Source: JAYTJL01 sp043731125 (GTDB lineage Bacteria > Patescibacteriota > Saccharimonadia > Saccharimonadales > UBA10212). From it: a stretch of DNA of 19,164 bases. Shown here in pieces: positions 1 through 6,783 of this stretch. Both the position numbers and the translations under genes were made by a program. The DNA lies in the NCBI GenBank assembly GCA_043731125.1, contig JAYTJL010000018.1, positions 1 to 19,164 on the forward strand, given 5' to 3'. Below the pieces are notes generated by a model. It had not been told where the DNA came from, did no database searches, and saw only the letters and a program-made list of their open reading frames with translations. Position 1 is the first letter of the stretch, and each line of letters begins with the position of its first letter.

Positions 1-926
1 CGATTAGTGTAGTAGTTAAGGCCACCAGCGGAGGAGTTGGAGGCACTAACAACCACATGTGGGATGGAATCAAATTTGGAGGCGAAGTTGATGGTTACAA
101 AACAACCTGCCGGTGGGCTCCCACCTGTGTTGATTGACACAGTTCCTGCAGTGTCGCTGCCGTTGAGGCTGGCGCTGCCACCGCTACCAATTGCTGTGCC
201 GTTTGTTTTGCCTGGCGCGCCACCCGAACCGATCAAATGACGGGCTATTGTTAAATCACCTGTCAGTTGAAAATTGGCAACACTAATTGAGCCGGCAGAG
301 AAAGCTCCGCTAACACTAGCAGAACCCTGCACAGTAAGGCTTTTTACTAGGGTTACTTGGCCTTGAAGGGTAGTATCACCAGCAACACCGAGCGTGCCGT
401 TAACTGCCAGTCTACCCACGCTACCGTCGCCTGTAGCGGCGAAATTTGGTAGTGAAAGTGCACCGCCCAGCTTTAGTGACCCAGCAATGTCCATGTTGCC
501 TCGGGTTAAGACTGCTCCTTCAAAAATGGCATTACTCTGAATGTCTAGCGTCTGTTTAGGATCGCCAACAATAGTAGTTGGTCCCTGCAATTGAGAGAGC
601 TGTTGGCTAGTTAGCGACTTGGTGGTAGTCGGGGCTGTCTTGGGCGCGCGCTTGTTGTAGATATAGGCAACTGCAATTATCAATCCAGCTAATATAATGA
701 CCAAGATGTAGATATAAAAGTATATGTTTTTTGATCCACGGAATTTGCCAACCTTTTTTGTTGAGTCATCCGACGTACCAGACATGCTGTTGTTTTTTTT
801 GTCGGGTTTTTTGGGGTCTTTAACTGAGGCCTCCTCGGTAGCGGGGGATGCGGCACTAGACTCCTCAGGCGTATTGTCTAAGGACTCTTCTTCTGGTTCC
901 TGGGCTGTTGGTTGTCCTTCGGGCAT
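1..926 (-). CDS. Single-pass membrane protein with repetitive ectodomain, partial at the left edge
   Basis: Reading the minus strand from ATG 924-926, the frame stays open to base 1 (308 codons plus 2 nt) and leaves the window. Residues 1-65 are acidic and Pro/Ser/Glu-rich (starts MPEGQPTAQEPEEE), followed by a basic patch. Residues about 67-90 form one strong transmembrane helix (IYFYIYILVIILAGLIIAVA). The remainder is a Gly/Ser/Thr/Val-rich ectodomain of short repeated strands (NGTLGVAGDTTLQG, KSLTVQGSASVSG, FQLTGDLTI), which suggests a beta-solenoid or bactofilin-like shape. It then changes to a compact region with SPPAGCFVTINF. There is no signal peptide, so the topology is probably N-in, C-out. 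No enzymatic motif is visible. It is divergently transcribed from the 1017 gene. The function is unknown; a surface stalk or adhesin is inference only. The ORF itself is secure; the family is not identified. Confidence 0.85.
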   Translation of the reverse strand, partial: MPEGQPTAQEPEEESLDNTPEESSAASPATEEASVKDPKKPDKKNNSMSGTSDDSTKKVGKFRGSKNIYFYIYILVIILAGLIIAVAYIYNKRAPKTAPTTTKSLTSQQLSQLQGPTTIVGDPKQTLDIQSNAIFEGAVLTRGNMDIAGSLKLGGALSLPNFAATGDGSVGRLAVNGTLGVAGDTTLQGQVTLVKSLTVQGSASVSGAFSAGSISVANFQLTGDLTIARHLIGSGGAPGKTNGTAIGSGGSASLNGSDTAGTVSINTGGSPPAGCFVTINFASKFDSIPHVVVSASNSSAGGLNYYTN

Positions 927-935
927 TAGCTAAAG

Positions 936-968
936 TTTTCCCACATTATGGTTACCCTTATATAATAT
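936..968. promoter_or_regulatory. Divergent promoter region between the 926 (-) and 1017 (+) genes
   Basis: The 90-bp gap holds a near-palindromic AT block, TTATATAATATAG (959-971). Read on the plus strand it gives TATAAT at 961-966, with only a poor -35 about 18 bp upstream, and it would place the transcript start about 44 nt before ATG 1017. Read on the minus strand it gives TATATT or TATATA hexamers serving the left gene. One element may therefore act in both directions. This is inference from motif and position. Confidence 0.5.
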
Positions 969-1016
969 AGTTGAGTTCGACTTTTTACCACTTCTAAACA
1001 AAGACCACAATCAACT

Positions 1017-1706
1017 ATGAGCATGTACCACAAATATGAATACCGGCGTAGCGTGCGCGGTTATCGTTACAACCGTTTTCGTAACTGGATGCGCTGGACT
1101 ACAGCTTTTGTTGTAGTGGTTAGCATCGGTTTGGTGTGGCTACTTTTTGATTTGGCCAACAAAGGCCCGGAAGAGTCCAGGGCTTCAAAGATTGAGACCA
1201 GAATAATCTCTGACAACCTGGTAACCATGACATCGCCATATTTCAAATTTCAAGATACGTCGAAGTGGGTGCTAGAAAAGAATAGGTCTACTCCAAATAT
1301 CTTCATCTACGATAAGTACCGCAAAAGAGACATTTTGTCGCAGATGATTGTTTATGTAAACCAAGTACCAATACCCCTAAATTTGGCTACACCAAGAGTA
1401 CTGCCTGTACGGTTAGTCAATGAAAATAGTCTTGACGTAACTTCTACATCGGAACCGTGCGGCAAGCTATATGGCAAGGACCCACATATTATTAAACCAG
1501 TTGTCATAGACAACGCTACTATGCTGTGTGACCCTGACAACCCCAACTATCTTGTGCAACTTTCCATGGTAGGTGGTGATTACCGGTTGAATATGAAACG
1601 AAAAGATGGAACCCCTGTACAATTTGTTGTTATTTTTCGGGAAACCACTCCTGATGTTAGACCCCAAACCTTGATACGCGTCGCTAAAAGTTTTGAAGCG
1701 CTATAA
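1017..1706 (+). CDS. Hypothetical single-pass membrane protein
   Basis: A 229-residue protein. The N-terminus is short, basic and Tyr/Arg-rich (YEYRRSVRGYRYNRFRNW). One hydrophobic helix follows at about residues 30-46 (TAFVVVVSIGLVWLLFDLA), then an approximately 180-residue ectodomain with two cysteines (SEPCGK and MLCDPD). The start could be ATG 1017 or ATG 1023, as the protein begins MSM; no clear ribosome binding site decides. It is probably co-transcribed with the secreted protein gene 8 bp downstream, and it begins the plus-strand surface cluster. I do not recognise a family. The basic-in rule puts the N-terminus in the cytoplasm and the bulk of the protein outside. Confidence 0.8.
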   Translation: MSMYHKYEYRRSVRGYRYNRFRNWMRWTTAFVVVVSIGLVWLLFDLANKGPEESRASKIETRIISDNLVTMTSPYFKFQDTSKWVLEKNRSTPNIFIYDKYRKRDILSQMIVYVNQVPIPLNLATPRVLPVRLVNENSLDVTSTSEPCGKLYGKDPHIIKPVVIDNATMLCDPDNPNYLVQLSMVGGDYRLNMKRKDGTPVQFVVIFRETTPDVRPQTLIRVAKSFEAL

Positions 1707-1714
1707 TGTAGCCA

Positions 1715-2452
1715 GTGAAACGCTTACGTCTTTTTGTTTCGTTACTAAGTCTAGTTGTGGTGCTAGCGCCAGCCATTGTTTCGGCACAGTATAGTTCGTC
1801 CAACTATCAAAGCAACGAGACCTTTTTTGGTACAGGGGGTGATTTGGACTCTGCTTCGACTAATTACAAAGCTCAAAGCTCTGTTGGTGCACTTGGCGTA
1901 GGTAGAGTGAGCAGTACAAATTACGCAGCATACAGTGGGTTCCTTACTCCAAATGAACCTTTTTTAGAGATGGGAATTGATACCTCGTCTGTCAACCTGG
2001 GTTATTTAAGTGATGCTGCGACAAACACGGGAGTTGCTAACTTTCACGTAAGAACTTATCTGGACAGCGGTTATACGATTCAAACAATGAGTCAACCACC
2101 AACCTCGACAGGATTTTCCCCTCATACGCTAGCTGGTATGGCAACCCAATCAGCTCCAACAGTAGGTGTTGAGCAGTTTGGAATAAATTTAAAGGCTAAT
2201 ACTTCGCCAGCAGCATTTGGTGCCGAACCTGTTCCTTTCCCTGATAGCAGTTTTGCTGCCGGGCAGGCTGCCAGTGGCTATGACATAGCCAATCAATATA
2301 AATATGTTGTCGGAGATATTATTGCCCAGACCGGAAGCAGCGGATGGGGCCTGACTACATACACCATAAGCTACATAGCAAACGCAGAAATTGATACACC
2401 GGCTGGTGACTACGCTATGGTTCATGACCTCGTAGTTGTTGCTTCCTACTGA
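1715..2452 (+). CDS. Secreted surface protein, WxL-like C-terminal strand
   Basis: A 245-residue protein starting at GTG 1715, 8 bp after the preceding stop; no in-frame ATG fits better. Residues 1-24 are a classical signal peptide (KRLRL, then a hydrophobic core, ending in VSA before QYSSS). The mature N-terminus is Ser/Asn/Tyr-rich with two SxNY repeats. The rest is a beta-rich domain containing EQFGINLKANTSP, YKYVVGDIIAQ and YTISYIAN, and the protein ends LVVVASY. The same FGxNLxxNT...Y...GDxI...YLIN/YIAN pattern occurs in the 6784-7833 protein, so the two are distant relatives. It has no cysteines, no LPXTG motif and no C-terminal membrane helix, so it is either released or held non-covalently, for example by the DUF916-like anchor encoded downstream. 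A function beyond surface location is not supported. Confidence 0.85.
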   Translation: MKRLRLFVSLLSLVVVLAPAIVSAQYSSSNYQSNETFFGTGGDLDSASTNYKAQSSVGALGVGRVSSTNYAAYSGFLTPNEPFLEMGIDTSSVNLGYLSDAATNTGVANFHVRTYLDSGYTIQTMSQPPTSTGFSPHTLAGMATQSAPTVGVEQFGINLKANTSPAAFGAEPVPFPDSSFAAGQAASGYDIANQYKYVVGDIIAQTGSSGWGLTTYTISYIANAEIDTPAGDYAMVHDLVVVASY

Positions 2453-2486
2453 TTCAACGCTCAATACTCAACTCGGACAACGAAAA

Positions 2487-2543
2487 CAATGAATGGACAA
2501 TGATTTAATGCATTAATTATTCAATGCATTTTTGCATTCATTG
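2487..2543. repeat. AT-rich nested inverted repeats in the 2453-2655 intergenic stretch
   Basis: The 203-bp gene-free stretch between the two secreted-protein genes contains CAATGAATG (2487-2495) facing CATTCATTG (2535-2543), a 9-bp inverted repeat. Between the arms lie two copies of the palindrome AATGCATT (2507-2514 and 2523-2530). The flanks repeat ATTGAA/ACAAT words. No T-run follows, so this is not a standard intrinsic terminator. It may be an mRNA end structure or a decayed intergenic repeat. The rest of the stretch holds the promoter at 2579-2607. Confidence 0.55.
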
Positions 2544-2578
2544 AATATTGAACACGTTGACAATTGAACATTATTTCC

Positions 2579-2607
2579 TTGCATACTGATACCTGTTGTG
2601 CTATAAA
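2579..2607 (+). promoter_or_regulatory. Extended -10 promoter of the first long surface paralog
   Basis: TTGCAT (2579-2584), a 17-bp spacer and TATAAA (2602-2607), preceded by TG at 2599-2600, give an extended -10. Transcription would begin near 2614. That excludes the TTG at 2596 as the start codon and selects ATG 2656, leaving a leader of about 42 nt. Confidence 0.6.
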
Positions 2608-2655
2608 AATAACAGGTTAGCGAAAACAAACAGCAAGGCAGACTGCCCAAAACAG

Positions 2656-3984
2656 ATGAAAAAAACCAAACGCTCGTCACTTGTCTTACGTGCTAAAAAG
2701 CATGTTTTTCGTGGTAGTTTATATCTGGTGATTGCGGCTGTTGTACTGGTTCCGGTTATTGCCAACAAAATGGTTTCGGGAGCTGGTCAAATAGCGCTGC
2801 GTTCGCTGGCTATTGACTCGGCTATCCCAAGCGACACAGGCGTAGGATATACCTTCACTTTTACGGTTGTAGCAACGAGTACCGTTCAGAGCCTCAAATT
2901 CGAAGCTTGTACTACGGCTGTTAATGCTTGTACTGCACCAGCTGGGCTTGACTTTAGCGCTGCGACATTTACCTCCCAAACTGGCTGGCAAGGTGGAACA
3001 AACTTTGCTGTAGATGCTACTGGTGCCAATACCTGCACACCTGCTGCGAATGTACTTTGTTCAAATAGGACTGATGCGACAAACCAAACAGCAACGTCTC
3101 GGAACATCATTTTTGGAGGCATTACCAACCCCTCTACGGTCAACGTGTCCTTCTTTGTTAGGGTTTCTACCTTTGCTGACAACGCCTATACGGGAGGAGC
3201 AAATATCCAAGATTATGGAGTTACGGCGTCCGCAGTTGTTCAGACACTCAATGCTACAGCCGCTGTGGCCGAGGTGCTTAACTTTTGTGTAGGTAGCACT
3301 GCTGCTAACGCCGGGACGGCGACGAGTCTTATTCCAGCCGATTGTTCTGCTGTGACTGGGACTTCTGTCAACATAGGGGTGTTGTCTACGTCGCAGGTGA
3401 ACGTTTCACCAGTTACAACTGTTAATGGGGGCAACGACCTTAACGGACTTGTGATGTTGCGTACCAATTCAACCAATGGAACAACAGTGTCATACGACGC
3501 TGTTCAGGCAATTTCTGGCACCAACCACCTTGGCACGCTACGTATATCTGGTGCTAACTGCAACGGTGCGGCTTCACCTAATGGTATAACAACTGATGGT
3601 TGTATAGATAACAACCCAGCGCCCACGACTCTCACCAATGGAAACGAACTTTTTGGCATGACAATAGCTGGCGTTAATTGTGAGAGCACTACCAGCTATA
3701 CCTGCACATTCGGAGCAGGTAACTACAACTTAGTCAGAAACGCCTCATACGACGGCGACGGTACAAATAATGCCACCAATTTCAATGATACCAACGCCGT
3801 TGCGGGTACTACCACCAATCAGTACGCATGGGCTGATGACGGCACAATTACACAAGTTGCCGCGTCGTCAACTTATGTTGATGATGAAGCACTTATACTC
3901 AAGCTAGCTGCAACTTCTGCACTTATAACACCTTTTGGTACCTATACTGTGCCGATTGACTTCATAGCCGTTACAACATATTAG
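2656..3984 (+). CDS. Long secreted surface protein, paralog 1 of 3 (ten cysteines, WxL-like C-terminus)
   Basis: I place the start at ATG 2656 (442 aa), not at the upstream TTG 2596, because the promoter lies over that TTG. Residues 1-about 43 form a signal peptide with a long basic n-region (MKKTKRS...) and hydrophobic core (LYLVIAAVVLVPVIA). The mature protein opens with the family signature QIALRSLAI. Ten cysteines are spaced as five close pairs (ACTTAVNAC, TCTPAANVLC, NFCVG...DC, NCNG...GC, NCESTTSYTC), suggesting five local disulfides formed outside the cell. Other conserved blocks are LNFCVGST, SGTNHLGTLRISGANC and NYNLVR..YDGDGT. The C-terminus YTVPIDFIAVTTY resembles the YxxxLTWxL motif of WxL domains with Trp replaced by Phe. 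No LPXTG or C-terminal helix is present. It is a tandem paralog of the next two genes, probably an abundant wall or S-layer-like protein; that role is inference. Confidence 0.85.
   Translation: MKKTKRSSLVLRAKKHVFRGSLYLVIAAVVLVPVIANKMVSGAGQIALRSLAIDSAIPSDTGVGYTFTFTVVATSTVQSLKFEACTTAVNACTAPAGLDFSAATFTSQTGWQGGTNFAVDATGANTCTPAANVLCSNRTDATNQTATSRNIIFGGITNPSTVNVSFFVRVSTFADNAYTGGANIQDYGVTASAVVQTLNATAAVAEVLNFCVGSTAANAGTATSLIPADCSAVTGTSVNIGVLSTSQVNVSPVTTVNGGNDLNGLVMLRTNSTNGTTVSYDAVQAISGTNHLGTLRISGANCNGAASPNGITTDGCIDNNPAPTTLTNGNELFGMTIAGVNCESTTSYTCTFGAGNYNLVRNASYDGDGTNNATNFNDTNAVAGTTTNQYAWADDGTITQVAASSTYVDDEALILKLAATSALITPFGTYTVPIDFIAVTTY
3515..3554 (+). repeat. 40-bp exact repeat shared with 6301-6340
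   Basis: Bases 3515-3554 in paralog 1 are identical to 6301-6340 in paralog 3, encoding GTNHLGTLRISGA. The same place in paralog 2 (about 4961-5000) differs at several third positions. A second exact match of 23 bp links 3220-3242 with 6006-6028. Identity at synonymous sites within otherwise diverged genes points to recent gene conversion between paralogs 1 and 3. Confidence 0.8.
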
Positions 3985-4028
3985 AGTAAAAAATACACTA
4001 AGGGATTAGCTTCTTTGCTAACTTCTTA

Positions 4029-4058
4029 TTGCAATCTGTAAAGCGCTCGTGCTATAAA
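4029..4058 (+). promoter_or_regulatory. Extended -10 promoter of paralog 2 and the downstream surface operon
   Basis: TTGCAA (4029-4034), an 18-bp spacer and TATAAA (4053-4058) with TG at 4050-4051. The core GTGCTATAAA is identical to that before paralog 1. The predicted transcript start near 4065 lies just ahead of ATG 4067. Translation could therefore begin leaderless at 4067, or after a 41-nt leader at ATG 4106, which has the better ribosome binding site. Confidence 0.6.
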
Positions 4059-4105
4059 TAGTAGCAATGGGCGCTATGGGAAGAAAACTCAAAGAGGTTT
4101 TATGG

Positions 4106-5425
4106 ATGTGCACGTATTTACCCCGGGCGGTAGGGCGTTTTTTCCGTGGGGTGTCACTACCTTTCACGGTACTCTTGATAGCTATATCATCACTACTCCC
4201 ACTTTTAACTATGACTCAAACAGAAGCAGCACAGTTGACTTCAAGGTCGCTGACGCTTTCATCTGCGGTTGTCAGTGCTACTAGTGTTATCTACACCTAC
4301 GGCTTTACTTATGTGTCTTCTGCGTCGGCCATACAGTCAGTGAAGTTTGAAGCATGTACTACTGTGGTCGGAACATGTACAGCCCCAACAGGAATGAACA
4401 TTAACCAGGGCACCCAGCAAGGTACAGTGGGCGGGTCTTGGACTAACACGACAGGCTTCACCCGTACCGGTGGAAGCGGCAGCTGTACAGCTGCCAACAA
4501 TATACTTTGTATAACTCGTACCCAAGCAGCAGCGGAATCAGCCGCTGCCAAAACTATTGCCTGGAACACTCAGACTAATTCATCAACTGTCAATACGGCC
4601 TTTTTTGTACGCATCACCCTTTATTCCGATACTGGTTGGACCACATCCACTGACACTGGTACGGTGGCCAGCGCCATAGTCGCAACACTTACTGTTAGCG
4701 CCCGTGTTGCGGAAGTTCTTAACTTCTGTGTTGGTTCAACAGCTGTTAATGACGCCACAACCAGCGTGGCCGGTGACTGTACTACTGTCGCTGGTACAAC
4801 ACTCAACCTTGGTGTGCTTGATTCGAGTCGCATCAACATATCCCCCGTAACCTCAACCAACGGAGGAGATCTTAACAATGGTGTGGCCATGGTACGAACC
4901 AACGCTAGCAATGGAGTGACGGTTTATTATGATGCTGTCCAAGCTAGTTCTGGCACAAACCACCTCGGAACCCTACGTATATCTGGTGCCAGCTGTAATG
5001 CCGGTACTGTTAACACCGATGGTTGTATTAACGCACAAGGGACTACTCAAGCAACATTCTCAGCTGGGACTGAGAAATTTGGAATGACAGTTGCAGCAAC
5101 CAACTGTGGTAGTAACGGAGGCACCAACTATACCTGCACTTTTTCTAGTGGCAACTACAACTTAGTCAGAAGTGCTCCATACGACGGCGACGGTACCAAT
5201 GCCGCTAGCAACTTCAGTGATACTGACACTACCAGTGGTACTACCACTAATGGTTATGCATGGGATGAGACAGGGACGGCTCAGCCGATTGCGGCGTCAA
5301 CCAACCCAAATGGATTTGTTGAAGATGAGGCATTGATTCTTAAATTCGCCGCAGGTATCGCGCTGGTAGCTCCCTTTGGTAGCTATTCGGTACAAGCGGA
5401 TTTTGTGGCGGTGCCAGTATATTAA
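4106..5425 (+). CDS. Long secreted surface protein, paralog 2 of 3
   Basis: I choose ATG 4106 (439 aa) because AAAGAGG (4091-4097) sits 8 nt upstream, an excellent Shine-Dalgarno. ATG 4067 (452 aa) stays possible as a leaderless start. The signal peptide core is LPFTVLLIAISSLLPLLT, ending near TEAAQ. The mature protein starts AAQLTSRSLTLSS, matching the family signature. All ten family cysteines are kept (ACTTVVGTC, SCTAANNILC, NFCVG...DC, SCNAG...GC, NCGSN...YTC), as are LNFCVGST, SGTNHLGTLRISGASC and NYNLVR..YDGDGT. The C-terminus YSVQADFVAVPVY is the family end. It differs most from its neighbours in the N-terminal third, where it has extra Gly/Thr stretches. The next gene follows 19 bp after its stop. 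It is probably surface-exposed and structural; no enzymatic motif is seen. Confidence 0.85.
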   Translation: MCTYLPRAVGRFFRGVSLPFTVLLIAISSLLPLLTMTQTEAAQLTSRSLTLSSAVVSATSVIYTYGFTYVSSASAIQSVKFEACTTVVGTCTAPTGMNINQGTQQGTVGGSWTNTTGFTRTGGSGSCTAANNILCITRTQAAAESAAAKTIAWNTQTNSSTVNTAFFVRITLYSDTGWTTSTDTGTVASAIVATLTVSARVAEVLNFCVGSTAVNDATTSVAGDCTTVAGTTLNLGVLDSSRINISPVTSTNGGDLNNGVAMVRTNASNGVTVYYDAVQASSGTNHLGTLRISGASCNAGTVNTDGCINAQGTTQATFSAGTEKFGMTVAATNCGSNGGTNYTCTFSSGNYNLVRSAPYDGDGTNAASNFSDTDTTSGTTTNGYAWDETGTAQPIAASTNPNGFVEDEALILKFAAGIALVAPFGSYSVQADFVAVPVY

Positions 5426-5444
5426 GGTTGTATGGAAAAAGTAA

Positions 5445-6764
5445 ATGAATAAGCATAAACTTAAGACAATGAAAGCCAAGATACAAGAAGTTGGTTTGTT
5501 TTTTGCCATCGCCATTATGGCAATTACATTGCTATTGCCAGTGCTTGTTATAAAACAGGCTTCGGCAGCTGGTCAGATTACAGCCAGATCATTGGCTATA
5601 TCTTCTGGCGTACCGAGCAAGGTGGGGGTTCAGTACACCTTCACTTTCACGGTTTCAACAACTAGCGACGTTGAAGGAATAAAAGTACAAGCCTGTACCA
5701 CTGCTGTTGGTACATGTTCAGCACCAGCTGGGCTGAGCTTTACTGGTGTTACATATGGCACACAAACAGGCTGGCAAGGCGCTACCAACTTTGCAATTGA
5801 TGGTACTGGAGCCAATGATTGCACGCCGAGTGCTAGCATTATTTGCGCAAACAGAACTGATGCAACAGCCCAGACAACCACTTCGCGAACTATACGGTTT
5901 GACACCATTACAAACCCATCAACAGTGAATAGCACCTTCTTCGCTCGCGTTGGACTATATAACGCCAATAACTACACAACTGGGGCTGGATTTGTAGACT
6001 ACGGGGTTACGGCGTCCGCAGTTGTTCAAACGCTAACCACATCAGCAGCTGTAGCTGAAGTACTCAACTTCTGTGTTGGTTCAACTTCTGTAAATGACGC
6101 CGAAACAACCGCCACCCTACCAACATCCTGTGCGGGTGTGACAGGAACAGGAGTTAATATAGGTGTATTGTCTTCTGGTGGCGTGAACGTTTCGCCCGTG
6201 GATGCTGTTGACGGAGGCGATGACCTTAATGGCCTGGTTATGTTAAGAACTAACTCACAAAACGGCACAACGGTTTCATATGATGCCGTACAGGCTATTA
6301 CTGGCACCAACCACCTTGGCACGCTACGTATATCTGGTGCAAACTGTAATGCTGGTACTGTTTCGACAGATGGTTGTATTAATGCAAGAGGAACAACACA
6401 GGGGACTATTGTCTCTGGAACAGAACACTTTGGTATGACAATTGCTGGAGTGAGCTGTGATAGCACAACGAGCTATGCTTGCCTGTTCAGTTCGACAAAT
6501 TATAACCTTGTTAGGGACACGCAATATGATGGCGACGGCACCGCGAGCAACACAACCAACTTCACAGACTCTGGAGTTATATCTGGCACGTCAACTAGCG
6601 GTTATGCGTGGGACGAAACAGGTACTTTCGATCAAGTGGCCTCCTCCTCAACCTATGTTGATGATGAAGCTCTTCTGCTGAAGTTCGCCGCCACCTCAGC
6701 ACTGATCACGCCTTTTGGTAGCTATACAGTTCAGACAGACTTTGTAGCCGTAACAACTTATTAG
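5445..6764 (+). CDS. Long secreted surface protein, paralog 3 of 3
   Basis: A 439-residue protein from ATG 5445, with a purine-rich GGAAAAAG just upstream as a weak ribosome binding site. The signal peptide is MNKHKLKTMKAK followed by a hydrophobic core (FFAIAIMAITLLLPVLVI), ending KQASA before AGQITARSLAISS. The ten cysteines pair as in the other two paralogs. It resembles paralog 1 more closely than paralog 2: GVTASAVVQTL, LNFCVGST, GLVMLRTNS and SGTYxxDDEALxLKxAATSALITPFG-type blocks are nearly shared, and two exact nucleotide tracts link the pair. The C-terminus is YTVQTDFVAVTTY. It lies in an operon-like series, 19 bp from each neighbour. No anchor sequence is present, so attachment to the surface must be non-covalent or through the C-terminal domain. 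Confidence 0.87.
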   Translation: MNKHKLKTMKAKIQEVGLFFAIAIMAITLLLPVLVIKQASAAGQITARSLAISSGVPSKVGVQYTFTFTVSTTSDVEGIKVQACTTAVGTCSAPAGLSFTGVTYGTQTGWQGATNFAIDGTGANDCTPSASIICANRTDATAQTTTSRTIRFDTITNPSTVNSTFFARVGLYNANNYTTGAGFVDYGVTASAVVQTLTTSAAVAEVLNFCVGSTSVNDAETTATLPTSCAGVTGTGVNIGVLSSGGVNVSPVDAVDGGDDLNGLVMLRTNSQNGTTVSYDAVQAITGTNHLGTLRISGANCNAGTVSTDGCINARGTTQGTIVSGTEHFGMTIAGVSCDSTTSYACLFSSTNYNLVRDTQYDGDGTASNTTNFTDSGVISGTSTSGYAWDETGTFDQVASSSTYVDDEALLLKFAATSALITPFGSYTVQTDFVAVTTY

Positions 6765-6783
6765 TAGCAGTGGATAGTTTGTA

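Noticed and set aside
37..933. Plus-strand open frames at 37-240 and 724-933
   Set aside because: They are antisense to the long minus-strand membrane-protein gene, which has a clear helix and repeat structure; the plus-strand products have no convincing features.
2596..2655. TTG 2596 as start of the first long paralog
   Set aside because: The -10 box lies at 2602-2607, inside this would-be extension, and the added residues do not resemble a signal peptide; ATG 2656 fits.
4004..4022. Terminator after paralog 1 (TTAGC/GCTAA hairpin)
   Set aside because: Only 5 bp of stem and no clean T-run follow, so it is too weak to call.
6026..6466. Minus-strand 146-residue frame in paralog 3
   Set aside because: Antisense to conserved cysteine blocks; Pro/Val-rich product, with similar shadows in the same place of the other paralogs.
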